NCBI GenBank assembly: GCA_934526185.1
Contig: CAKTAA010000029.1
Coordinates: 1-25,387 of the forward strand
Length of the DNA stretch: 25,387 nt
Origin: an uncultured Eubacteriales bacterium
Lineage (GTDB): Bacteria; Bacillota; Clostridia; Oscillospirales; CAG-272
Reading direction: 5' to 3'
Shown here: positions 1-7,831 of the stretch, piece by piece
How positions within the stretch are numbered: position 1 is the first letter of the stretch
Layout of the letters: every line of letters starts with the position of its first letter
Position numbers and translations under genes: made by a program
Notes under the pieces: generated by a model
Seen by the model: the letters and a program-made list of their open reading frames with translations, nothing else
Database searches by the model: none
Told to the model about the DNA's origin: nothing

Positions 1-814
1 ACTCTATATACATAGCTTCTATATGTTTTCCAATAAGAATTCCGCCTTTTTTCCCTAAGGTCACATAAATATACTCTGAATCCGACCTCTCTAACAGCTT
101 TTCACCTTGCTTTGCTATATATGATATTTTCATTTTGGATTTTCTGCTGTCAATAATATTCATAAATTCGTTTTGATTCGGCTTTATAAGGTAAGACCCC
201 TGGTACTTACTTATACTCCTTGATTTTGGATCCGTCAAAACAATTTTGTTATTATCCCGAAAGATATTTATCATTTGCTGGGCAAGATACTTTGTGACAA
301 ACCCTTTTGCATAATCCGAAATTACTAAAATATCAAATTCTTTTATTCGATTTTGAATCTTGCTGATAATATGTTCCGATGCTTCATTTTCTCCCATAGG
401 GTGGATTTCCTCATCATCAGCACGTAACAGATGCCTTCGATCCTCAGTTAGAAATCGCGTTTTTTTAGAAGTCTTTCGTTTCTTATCAATGTAAACCAAA
501 TCAGTGTTTTTATTTATGTTGGATAATTTATTTTTTATAAGACACCCTTCATTGTCATTTCCTAACATGGTACAAATATGTGCATTGCCTCCTAATTTAA
601 CTATATTATGAAAAACGTTAGCAGCTCCCCCGAGTTTCCATTCTGTATTTGAGATTGACAGAACAGGAACAGGGGCCTCGGGAGACATTCTGTATATCTT
701 CCCAATTGCATAACTGTCAAAAATGGAATCGCCCAAAACTAATATATTCTTTTTTGAGTCTTTGTTCTGAATAACATCAATTGTTTTCAATATTTTGTTC
801 TTAGACTTAACCAC
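1..814 (-). CDS. rfaE1: PfkB-family heptose-phosphate kinase (RfaE1/HldE N-terminal domain), 3' end cut by window
   Basis: The minus strand encodes 271 codons in one uninterrupted frame before the window edge. Residues 28-35 (GDSIFDSY), 44-50 (SPEAPVP) and 62-67 (GGAANV) match the start of the D-glycero-D-manno-heptose-7-phosphate kinase family. Later come a DYAKG segment, a DPK motif and a PNxxE motif typical of ribokinase-fold sugar kinases. In that family the enzyme phosphorylates heptose 7-phosphate in the cytosol on the way to an NDP-heptose for surface glycans; in a Gram-positive cell this would mean S-layer or capsule heptose (inference). The GAGD catalytic loop and any C-terminal nucleotidyltransferase domain lie outside the window, so a mono- or bifunctional form cannot be decided. 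The start is a GTG with a GGAG-like site six bases upstream; no ATG is available before a stop at 851-853. Confidence 0.85.
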   Translation of the reverse strand, partial: MVKSKNKILKTIDVIQNKDSKKNILVLGDSIFDSYAIGKIYRMSPEAPVPVLSISNTEWKLGGAANVFHNIVKLGGNAHICTMLGNDNEGCLIKNKLSNINKNTDLVYIDKKRKTSKKTRFLTEDRRHLLRADDEEIHPMGENEASEHIISKIQNRIKEFDILVISDYAKGFVTKYLAQQMINIFRDNNKIVLTDPKSRSISKYQGSYLIKPNQNEFMNIIDSRKSKMKISYIAKQGEKLLERSDSEYIYVTLGKKGGILIGKHIEAMYIE

Positions 815-848
815 TGAATTTCTCCACTTCTTTCGTTTTTTACAATTA

Positions 849-1740
849 GCCTATCCAGTGCATCCAGCATAAGCTGTGGAAGCGATTTCCTCCGACGTAT
901 GGATTTTTATAAATATAAATTTGTTGAGTAAGCAGAAGTATTTCATCTATAATATTTTTAAAGCAGTAATGTATCTTTGCAATTTTTCGATCCAACAATG
1001 GGCTGCATCCGAATTGAGCAAGGTTGTCATGCTCGCTCTGTACCTCCACACAAAACTTCAATATCGTCAGCATGTCTATCGATAAATCTTGGGGTTTGTC
1101 AAATAGTAAATTACAAATCTTTAGAGAGCTTGATAGAACGATTCGCCTCGGGACGCTGCGCAACACCCCAGCACAGCGCTCTATACACTAAAAAAAGTAT
1201 ATTTTCCTGTACATCCGACAATTGATCTTCTTTGCTGTCAATATAATCATGGGTTCAACCCAGGTATACACAAATGCAAAGGACATAGTTTGCAACTAGC
1301 CTTCTTCATCAATTTATTTTTTCCTATTTTTCACAACGAGGTTCAAGAATAACATTTAATAACTACTATACATGTATTATACATAGCTTTTCCTATGAAC
1401 AAAACTATCTATAGTCAAAAGCAGTGTGAATTATTAGCATAATGATAGTTTTTGAATATTTTAGTTTTTCGTACAAATTAAATTCAATATTGATCTCCAT
1501 AGGTCAGGTTTTACGCAATGTTTCGCGCTGGCGCTTATTCATCAGTTGTATTGAAACTATGAGTTGAGTTATCAAATTTTATTTTTTATGTCTATTGTTT
1601 AAAGATTGATGTCCTCACGAATGATAAATTGCAATAATTGCTGACATTGTTACAACACAAAACAATTTATAGTAGTATATTTTTTCAACAAACAGTTTTG
1701 ATTTCAATAACGATACCACGGTCTCAAAAAGGCAAACGTG
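849..1740. other. AT-rich stretch without a recognisable gene
   Basis: No frame here gives a recognisable protein. The longest open frame (minus strand, 846-1166, GTG start, about 106 codons) ends 32 bp before the heptose-kinase start. It shows no motif I recognise and has no clear ribosome binding site, so I do not call it a gene, although a degraded gene is possible. A 13-bp palindrome (TGGGTTCAACCCA) lies near 1250-1262. Base composition is clearly richer in A+T than in the repair-gene block. Confidence 0.5.
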
Positions 1741-1746
1741 GTATCG
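1711..1746. repeat. Perfect 10-bp inverted repeat at the edge of the Rhs remnant
   Basis: CGATACCACG (1711-1720) and CGTGGTATCG (1737-1746) are exact reverse complements separated by 16 bp. The right arm abuts the first residues of the Rhs-like fragment, and composition changes from AT-rich to more GC-rich here. No T-run follows on the plus strand, so it is not a clear terminator. It could mark a rearrangement boundary or be a chance hairpin. Confidence 0.5.
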
Positions 1747-2025
1747 TGAGAGGCTCGCGGGATCAGATGACGGCGGTGAACGGGAACGCGATTATGTATG
1801 ACAGAGCGGGAAACCTGACGGAATACTACAACGGAACGAAGTTCACATGGGAAGACCGTGAGCTTTCAAACGAACGGAAACCAGTACAGCTATTTCTACA
1901 ACGCGAACGGCATCCGTGACATGAATCAGGTGTGTGAGGGATGTTCCGATATATGGGCTTCTGAATCACCTGACATATGGTTTGAAGGAAATACTGCCAG
2001 CCGTTATCATTACTATGACGGGTAA
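1741..2025 (+). pseudogene. Rhs/YD-repeat protein fragment with a frameshift
   Basis: From about 1765 the plus strand reads DQMTAVNGNAIMYDRAGNL and then YYNGTKFTWED. This is the YD-repeat signature of Rhs/WapA-type wall-associated proteins, in which xYDxxGN and YNG..FTW recur. At about 1872 the frame breaks. Continuing one frame over gives NGNQYSYFYNANGIRDMNQ, the expected next part of a YD repeat, before a TAA at 2023-2025. There is no start codon context or upstream repeat array, so only about 95 codons of a protein normally over a thousand residues long survive. Intact relatives are large secreted toxin or adhesin scaffolds. Expression is unlikely. A sequencing error at the frameshift would not change the truncation. 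Confidence 0.8.
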
Positions 2026-2372
2026 TTGAACTCAGGTAATAATACAAGCTATCCCATGTGTCATTTGGTCACCCTGCAACCTATATCATGTTCAAATGTT
2101 ATATAAAAGTAGCTGAGGATGATGGAAGTACAGCATTTTCGAATGCGGCTTATATTCCGCATGATGGATGGTATATAACCAATATTTTTTGCCGGAAAAC
2201 CCTAAATGTTCATCTTAAAAATAATAATTACAGTGGATAAGAAACGGGATAATGTTTTAACGGCGAGGTTGATAAGATCGAGTTTATACGGTATGATTTA
2301 GAAAATATGAAATTTGAATAGAAATCTTTATACATGAAATGTCCTATAAAATCGATTGCGTTTAGAATAGGT
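2026..2372. other. No intact gene; short open frame resembling a surface-protein Ig-like fragment
   Basis: A 60-codon plus-strand frame (GTG 2058 to TAA 2240) contains FKCYIKVAEDDGSTAFSNAA. The pattern (aromatic-x-Cys-x-hydrophobic, G-x-T/S-A-x-S-N-A) resembles bacterial Ig-like domains of Clostridia cell-surface proteins. It has no ribosome binding site and no flanking protein, so it is at best another remnant next to the Rhs piece. The rest holds nothing I can identify. Confidence 0.35.
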
Positions 2373-2416
2373 AAAAAAATAGGTGGTACTCGGTTATTCC
2401 GAATACCGCCTATTTT
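2373..2416 (-). terminator. Rho-independent terminator of the carboxypeptidase gene
   Basis: On the minus strand a 13-bp stem (one G-U wobble) between AAAATAGGCGGTA and its partner TACCACCTATTTT surrounds a smaller CGG/CCG stem and is followed by seven T residues (2373-2379). It sits about 85 bp past the carboxypeptidase stop, the only gene reading into it. It also reads fairly well on the plus strand. Confidence 0.85.
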
Positions 2417-2501
2417 AGCCAACACACCTCTCAGATGCCCGTAATCGTAATTTTGTTGGATTGCTGTTTTACGGACGCCCGGCTAATCGCGTTCCTCATT
2501 T

Positions 2502-3683
2502 TTATAATGCTGCAGATGACGAGGTTTGCGGCTGTATGTATTGATCATACAGGACTATCGTATCCTTTATGGGATCCCATTTCGTCTCTCCGTCGGCTGT
2601 CACCGCTATATATTCATTTCCGTCGGAGGTTTTAGCGATACTTGCCAAACACTGCCGCGCCTCTAACGTATATCCGGTTTTCCCACCGATCACTGTTACA
2701 TCCGGTACCTCATTGCCGAACATTCTGCTGAACATCGTACTTTCCAGAAGCAAACCGTCAGGATGCTGCTGTGTCGAATTTGTCGTATACTGATAAGTGG
2801 CAAGCACCTCGCGGCAAAAGCTGTTTTCCATAGCGGCCTTTAAAATGATAGCTATTTCTATCGGAGTGCTGTAATGATTCGCATGGTGCAGGCCGCTCGA
2901 ATTCATAAAATGGGTATGTTCCAAGCCGAGTTCTTCCGCCTTGCGGTTCATCAGCTTCACAAATCCATCCTCCGATCCCGAAATATATTCTGCAAGGGCA
3001 CAAGTGGCATCTGCGCCTGACGGCAGAATCACGCCGTAAAGCAGATCCTTTATTGTAACCGCTTCTCCGACTGAGAATCCGGCCACAGATGCGTTCTCAT
3101 CATACAGACGGTTTACAATATCAGCGGTCATCACAAAGGTGTCTGACAAATTTTGTACATTTTCATAAGCGACAAGCAAAGTCATAATTTTCGTCATAGA
3201 CGCCGGATAGATAACGGTATCTGCCGCTTTGGAGGCCAGAATTTCATTTGTTTTACAATCAATAAGAACTGCATAGCCGCTGACAATTTCATCCGAAAGC
3301 TGTATGGTCGCATCCGTTGCGCTGGGATATGTAAACGGCTTATTCGGCTCATTATTTTCGCCGGTTTCCACCTGCTGTTGGACATCGGAGGCCGGCAGAG
3401 TATCCTCTCCGCTATGAGCGGAAGACGGCATACTTCTAAACCATATACCGCATCCAATTGCCGCAATAATCAAAAGTGCGGAGAACAGCAGCGGAAGGGG
3501 CTTTTTCCATCCGCCTCCGCGGCGTTTTTTTCTGACCTGTCGAATCGGTACAGGCCGTGAAGCGGCAGGGCGTTTTTGAGAGCTGGAATGACTCGGAGGT
3601 ATGCTTCTCCGAATCCTTTTTTGCTCCGTTATCCGTTTGTACTCCGCTTTTCTTCGTTCCTCATCATACGGTCTTCGCTGCAC
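2502..3683 (-). CDS. D-alanyl-D-alanine carboxypeptidase (PBP5/DacF-like, peptidase S11)
   Basis: Predicted 393-residue membrane-anchored penicillin-binding protein that trims the terminal D-Ala from peptidoglycan stem peptides outside the membrane. From the GTG at 3683, residues 1-60 are a very basic Arg/Lys-rich cytoplasmic tail. A single membrane segment spans about 62-83, and the S11 domain fills about 125-385. Motif 1 is S162-M-T-K165, motif 3 is K335-T-G337, and the middle motif reads S222-G-A where the classical family has SxN. An upstream GTG at 3740 would add 19 residues, but GGGGAGGAGG lies ideally before 3683, so I chose that start. The gene is alone, with its own extended -10 promoter and terminator, between two decayed regions. 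Family assignment is firm; exact substrate preference is inferred. Confidence 0.92.
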   Translation of the reverse strand: MQRRPYDEERRKAEYKRITEQKRIRRSIPPSHSSSQKRPAASRPVPIRQVRKKRRGGGWKKPLPLLFSALLIIAAIGCGIWFRSMPSSAHSGEDTLPASDVQQQVETGENNEPNKPFTYPSATDATIQLSDEIVSGYAVLIDCKTNEILASKAADTVIYPASMTKIMTLLVAYENVQNLSDTFVMTADIVNRLYDENASVAGFSVGEAVTIKDLLYGVILPSGADATCALAEYISGSEDGFVKLMNRKAEELGLEHTHFMNSSGLHHANHYSTPIEIAIILKAAMENSFCREVLATYQYTTNSTQQHPDGLLLESTMFSRMFGNEVPDVTVIGGKTGYTLEARQCLASIAKTSDGNEYIAVTADGETKWDPIKDTIVLYDQYIQPQTSSSAAL

Positions 3684-3801
3684 TCTTCCCCTCCTCCCCT
3701 GCGTCAGTAAAGTAAAACCCGTCAATTCCGGCTGTTTCACAGCTCGAAACTACGGCACAGGTAATTGTAACTATATAGTAATAGATTTTCATATCATGCA
3801 T

Positions 3802-3810
3802 ATTATAGCA
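3802..3810 (-). promoter_or_regulatory. Extended -10 promoter for the carboxypeptidase gene
   Basis: On the minus strand TGC-TATAAT forms an extended -10 element (TATAAT at 3807-3802) about 120 bp before the GTG start. No good -35 hexamer stands 17 bp upstream, as is common for extended -10 promoters. Confidence 0.5.
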
Positions 3811-4097
3811 TATTTTTATTGCTCTCTATGGAATTTCTTTGAAATTTTTGTGAAGCATGTCCGTTTCTATTAAAAATAGAAAAAACTCAAAAATATGCCG
3901 ATATAAAATATATTACGAATAATAGAAGAGCCTCCTTTACTATGATATATCCTGCAAGAACATATAAAAACTGAAAAAGCGATTATCCAGCGGTCATTTC
4001 ATCGATCGAAAATTTTTCTGTATTTTTCTGCGTTCATAGATGTGCATGGCTGTATTCACAGACGGAAAGGTTGATGAGCTTGTCGCCGTCTCAGCAG
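3811..4097. other. Gene-free, AT-rich stretch with an orphan ribosome binding site
   Basis: A perfect AAAGGAGG on the minus strand (3931-3938) is followed by no ATG, GTG or TTG at a usable distance; the frame after it opens with ATT and ends within 17 codons. A small AT hairpin (TTTCTATT/AATAGAAA) lies near 3863-3881. The stretch looks like the eroded end of the degenerate region to its right. Confidence 0.4.
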
Positions 4098-4345
4098 CTA
4101 CCACCTCAGACAGTGAAAAGCTCTGCGCATGTGCTCAAAATAAACGTTAAACTCATCCGCGTTCCCGACGTTGATAAAGTAACAATACTTGAAGTCCTGC
4201 TCAGAATACGCTGCAATCTTGAATACCAATACGATTTTTAAATTCCAAAACTTGAGAGCATTTCATGAAGGAGCGTCTTATGATCTTTAGCGAAATCCTC
4301 GTTTTCATATTTGCATAAATCAGAAAACCTGGATCCGTTTTTCAT
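4098..4345 (-). pseudogene. Frameshifted protein fragment of unknown family
   Basis: Two minus-strand pieces abut in different frames. An ATG at 4345 opens 35 codons (beginning MKNGSRFSDLCKYENEDF) ending at TAA 4238-4240. Immediately after, another frame reads 46 codons containing SEQDFKYCYFINVGNADEF and ends at TAG 4098-4100. Joining them by one frameshift gives about 80 residues of ordinary protein composition. I do not recognise the family. Lack of a ribosome binding site and the early stops argue for a remnant. Confidence 0.4.
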
Positions 4346-4531
4346 GTGATGTCTGTAAATGGCGCTCTACGATTCCGTACAAGCAGCTTTACTTGCTAAA
4401 ATATATTTTTTTCAGCTTCAATAAATCCTCCCGCAAAAGGAAATGGCTTTCTTTGACAAAAAAGTTCTTTCGCTTTGTATGCGGCTCTTATCATCTTGCA
4501 CTGTTGAATAGCTCTGTTCCTATCCGGCACG

Positions 4532-4912
4532 CTACTCGCCGCATTCATGGAACAGACGGATATATTGCATCCGCTTTTCCATCAGATTTTCAGCGCTTCT
4601 TCGAGTATAGTTGTCCGGCACATTTGCCGCATTTTCTTCAAGAACGCTTATCATCAGAGCAAATATGTACGGATGCTGTGGCAGTTTTTCATCCGGAAGC
4701 TGGTTTTTTATATTCCCGCCTTTCCATAACGGCTTCGCGTTTCTGGGTAATAGAAAACCCGTAAACATTGGCAATCTCATTGCCAAGTCTGCGGGTAATT
4801 CATGTAATATCCCAGCGTGTGGCCGTTCCTTAGAATAATTTTCCTTCAGCCGGTCAATTGCTCCTCTGTGGCATTTGTTTTCTTTATAGGTGCGGTCCCG
4901 CTGGGCCGGCAG
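4532..4912 (-). pseudogene. Unrecognised open frame, probably a gene remnant
   Basis: The minus strand stays open for about 127 codons between the TGA near 4913 and the TAG at 4532, with protein-like content (for example RTYKENKCHRGAIDRLKENY early and KLPQHPYIFALMISVLEENA later). No start codon with a ribosome binding site exists at its 5' end; the only starts are internal (a TTG near 4786, an ATG six bases on). An overlapping frame also gives a plausible stretch (LGNEIANVYGFSITQKREAV), consistent with a frameshift. I cannot assign a function. It could be the C-terminal part of a mobile-element gene. Confidence 0.4.
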
Positions 4913-5660
4913 TCAATTGCGCTGCACTGCATTCTCCGTAGCAGAAATCGCCGTCAGTTCCTCGAAGTCAAACAGTCCGAAGGTGACGACAGTCTCGGTC
5001 ACGCCGTCCGCATTGGCTGTGAAGGAATCGGGCACCTCGCCTTTGGAAACACGGAGCGTTCCGTCCGGCGTGAAAATGTCCTCTGCGGCAGTCCTACATA
5101 CACTACGGCCGCAAGCCTACTTGCCCCATCTTTGGGCTGCTATACAGCTCTTCGCCCACGGTCGGAGGGAGAACACTTCACCCTCTTTGAAAATATCGAT
5201 AATGCCTTTTGCGCTGTATACGGACGTTCAACCGTAACGACTGTCACAGCGCTTTCCTCGCTGGAATTGTACTCGGTCACATCAAAACGCCAAAGATCGA
5301 AAGCAAAGGATACTGTGGTCTGCTTGCAGCGCTGCCTCAAATAAGTATCCTGTGAAGTTCAGATTGATATTCTTCTGCGACGGCATCGTGACTGCGGAGG
5401 AGAGTATCGTATCTCTGGTAAAAGTGTAGTGATTTCCGTTTCAGGACTCGTTGATACCGCCTGCTAAAAAACGAAGGGCTGTTGGCATCGGCCGTATTTC
5501 TGCATTTCGGGGTTTTATTTCATCGTATAGATGTTTGCCGCACTCTGATTCTTCGTTACAAAGCTCGGCACCGTTGAATGCTCTGCAATAAAATCCGGTG
5601 ATAGTACTTCTCCAGCGTGTCTGCCTTTCAGGAAATAGGCGTACCTGTGCCGGCGGTGGC
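4913..5660 (-). pseudogene. Multiply frameshifted remnant downstream of tgt
   Basis: Protein-like pieces follow each other on the minus strand in changing frames. FIAEHSTVPSFVTKNQSAAN occurs around 5,515-5,640, NHYTFTRDTILSSAV around 5,390-5,440, DVTEYNSSEESAVTVVTVER within 5,140-5,340, and TPDGTLRVSKGEVPDSF to the TGA at 4,913-4,915. Each piece ends at a stop and resumes one or two bases out of phase. Plus-strand frames of up to 175 codons across the same DNA have no motif or ribosome binding site and look like shadows. The source protein is not recognised; a phage, surface or element protein are all possible. Confidence 0.4.
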
Positions 5661-5679
5661 GTGCAGTCCTTACACTCCA

Positions 5680-6825
5680 TTATTTTTCGTCCTTCCCGAC
5701 TCTTTTGGCCAATACATCCCGATATTTGCAATAAAAGGCTTCAAAGCTTCCTTCGTCCAATGCCAAACGTATCCGTCTCAGCAAATCATTATAAAAATAC
5801 AGATTATGCAAAACAGCCAGACGCATGCCCAGCATTTCTCCTGCCTTCAGCAAATGGCGGAGATACGCACGGCTGTAGTTTCGGCACAAAGGGCAGCCGC
5901 ATTCTGCGTCCAGTGGCCGAGCATCCCTTTCAAATTTTTTATTCAGAATATTTACCGTACCCTCCCAGGTAAACAAATATCCGTGGCGCGCGTTTCGGCT
6001 CGGCATGACACAGTCAAAAAAATCGACGCCGCGATACACCGCCTCTAAAATATTCTGCGGCGTTCCTACGCCCATCAGGTATCGCGGCTTGTCCTCCGGC
6101 ATATACGGCTCCACGCATTCTATTATATGATACATCTCCGATGCTGTTTCACCGACAGCAAGGCCTCCGATGGCATAACCGTCCAAAGAAAGCTCTCGTA
6201 TCCGTTTCATATGCTCTATGCGCAAATCTTCATAGATGCTCCCCTGATTGATGCCAAACAGCATCTGCCTGGGGTTTATCGTCCCCGGATCCGCGTTGCA
6301 TCTGGCAAGCTCTTCCCTGCACCGAACAAGCCACCGTGCCGTGCGGTCACAGGAGGCCTTCACATAGGAATATTCCGCTGGGGTCTCAATACATTCGTCA
6401 AATGCCATGGCGATGGTGGAAGCCAAATTGGATTGGATGCGCATACTTTCCTCAGGCCCCATAAAAATGCGCCTGCCGTCTATATGCGACGCAAAATATA
6501 CGCCCTCCTCCGCGATCCGCCGGAGCGGCGCCAATGAAAACACCTGAAAACCGCCGCTGTCAGTCAGAACAGGTCTATCCCAATTAAAAAACTTGTGAAT
6601 TCCCCCCAAATCTCGTATGACTTCGTCCCCAGGTCTGAGGTGGAGATGATAGGTATTTGACAGTTCCACCTGGCATCCGACCTCGTACAAGTCCATCGTC
6701 GAAATTCCGCCCTTGATGGCCGCTGAGGTTCCGACATTCATGAAAACCGGCGTCTCAATAACACCGTGAACCGTGTGAAAGCGACCTCGTCTCGCCTTTC
6801 CTTCTTGTCCGAGCAATTCAAACAT
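5680..6825 (-). CDS. tgt: Queuine tRNA-ribosyltransferase (tRNA-guanine transglycosylase)
   Basis: Exchanges the wobble guanine of GUN-anticodon tRNAs (Asp, Asn, His, Tyr) for the queuosine precursor preQ1 in bacteria. Numbered from an ATG at 6855, D99 in TDSGGFQVFSL is the active-site Asp, D281 in GVDFFDCVMPSRNARHG is the nucleophile, and C319, C321, C324 and H350 form the zinc site (spacing identical to the E. coli enzyme). I place the start at 6825. The resulting MFELLGQEGKARRGRF aligns with the E. coli N terminus and has GGAG six bases upstream. ATGs at 6837 and 6855 are possible and add 4 or 10 residues. Length (about 381) is normal for the family. It lies alone after a gap of about 360 bp from the acetyltransferase, and the region beyond its stop is decayed. 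No queuosine-synthesis genes are visible here. Confidence 0.95.
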   Translation of the reverse strand: MFELLGQEGKARRGRFHTVHGVIETPVFMNVGTSAAIKGGISTMDLYEVGCQVELSNTYHLHLRPGDEVIRDLGGIHKFFNWDRPVLTDSGGFQVFSLAPLRRIAEEGVYFASHIDGRRIFMGPEESMRIQSNLASTIAMAFDECIETPAEYSYVKASCDRTARWLVRCREELARCNADPGTINPRQMLFGINQGSIYEDLRIEHMKRIRELSLDGYAIGGLAVGETASEMYHIIECVEPYMPEDKPRYLMGVGTPQNILEAVYRGVDFFDCVMPSRNARHGYLFTWEGTVNILNKKFERDARPLDAECGCPLCRNYSRAYLRHLLKAGEMLGMRLAVLHNLYFYNDLLRRIRLALDEGSFEAFYCKYRDVLAKRVGKDEK

Positions 6826-6910
6826 CTGTCTCTCCATTTTCCCCGGCCCCCGCATTCATTTTTCCGGCCGGCTGCCCATACGTTATGTATGTCCTATACT
6901 TTGAATTTTA

Positions 6911-6939
6911 ATAAAACTCTTCACCGATTTCTTGTACAA
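6911..6939 (-). promoter_or_regulatory. tgt: Possible tgt promoter
   Basis: TTGTAC (6939-6934) and TTTTAT (6916-6911) on the minus strand are 17 bp apart, 5/6 and 4/6 matches to consensus, and would give a leader of about 80 nt. The rest of 6,940-7,165 shows no gene. Confidence 0.3.
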
Positions 6940-7165
6940 ATCATTTTGCTATAATAAAAAACATTTGTCCGCGTAATGCTTTACCGCTCTCAAAAACTTT
7001 ATTACAGCATATAGCCGTTGTGATTATCCCTTCATCGGTTATTTCTATCGTCAGCAAAATCAGTACCCTTATCTGCGTTCAGCTTATCGCAATAAAAACC
7101 GGTTCCGGCATTCCCTGCCGCATGAATGGCCTGTCCCTACAGCCCATCAATCAATTCGAATTCCA

Positions 7166-7191
7166 TAAAAAATTCAAAACAGCCGGTTTGA
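7166..7191 (-). terminator. Weak terminator directly after the acetyltransferase
   Basis: Minus-strand hairpin (TCAAA/TTTGA stem, one mismatch, short GC top) starting three bases beyond the stop codon and followed by ATTTTTTA. Its stem is short but placement and T-run fit. It would separate this gene from tgt. Confidence 0.5.
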
Positions 7192-7193
7192 TG

Positions 7194-7694
7194 TTATTGT
7201 GCGGTTTTCCGCGAGACGGAATAGTATGCGATATCTGCAATCTTTCCGCCTAAATTCGCTTGCGGCAAAACAGCGTCCATCTCAAATTTCAATCGTTCTG
7301 CCAGTCTTCTGGAGGCCTTGTTTTTTGTATCTATTTGTGCGCTGATTCTCACAAACGATTCACTGTTAAACATATATGAAAGTACAGCTTCTCCTGCTTC
7401 CTGTGCATATCCCTTGTGCCAGAACAAGGGGTCAAAGTAATATGCCATTTCCCCTATTTTATTCTCCGCAATAGAAAATATCCCTATATCGCCGATGAAT
7501 TCCCCGCTTTTTAACAGGACTGCCCAACTATATTTTCCTTTTATTCGCCTTATATGGTTCTGCAGATCTTCATAACGATGCGGCATATACGGGCCGGATT
7601 CTTTTTCTATCTCTGGTTTTAATAAATATAGCATATTTTCTGCATCGCTGTCTTTAAGCGGACGAAGGTTCAACCTCTCTGTTTCCATATTCAA
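7194..7694 (-). CDS. GNAT-family N-acetyltransferase (RimJ/RimL-like)
   Basis: A 166-residue protein with the opening METERLNLRPLKDSDAENM typical of the Acetyltransf_3/RimJ-RimL group, which transfers acetyl from acetyl-CoA to an amine (protein N termini, aminoglycosides or small molecules). The acetyl-CoA-binding motif A is at about residues 85-110 (FDPLFWHKGYAQEAGEAVLS) and motif B is NKASRRLAERLKFEMD at about 126-141. Substrate cannot be read from sequence. It starts at TTG 7694 (GGGG seven bases upstream) or at ATG 7688; the latter is only two codons shorter. It follows mutL by about 137 bp, which allows read-through from the repair operon, and a TTGACA in the gap lacks a matching -10. 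Full-length for the family, no sign of decay. Confidence 0.88.
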   Translation of the reverse strand: MNMETERLNLRPLKDSDAENMLYLLKPEIEKESGPYMPHRYEDLQNHIRRIKGKYSWAVLLKSGEFIGDIGIFSIAENKIGEMAYYFDPLFWHKGYAQEAGEAVLSYMFNSESFVRISAQIDTKNKASRRLAERLKFEMDAVLPQANLGGKIADIAYYSVSRKTAQ

Positions 7695-7831
7695 TCAAAA
7701 TCCCCGTGTCAGTCCTTTCGTTAAATTTCAAGGCCGCTGGGACGCAGTGTTCTTTATAAATATGTTGGCTTATTGGGGAAAAGACTCCGCTGTCAATACG
7801 CACGCATAAAAACAGACGGCAGGAGGTTATT

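Noticed and set aside
846..1166. 106-codon minus-strand frame upstream of the heptose kinase
   Set aside because: GTG start without a ribosome binding site and no recognised family. It is kept only as a note in the gene-poor region.
1250..1262. Palindrome TGGGTTCAACCCA
   Set aside because: Isolated, with no promoter or gene close by; likely chance.
4817..5344. 175-codon plus-strand open frame
   Set aside because: Composition is unlike a protein (low-complexity, Cys/Ser/Arg-rich), with no start signal; the minus strand carries better protein-like pieces.
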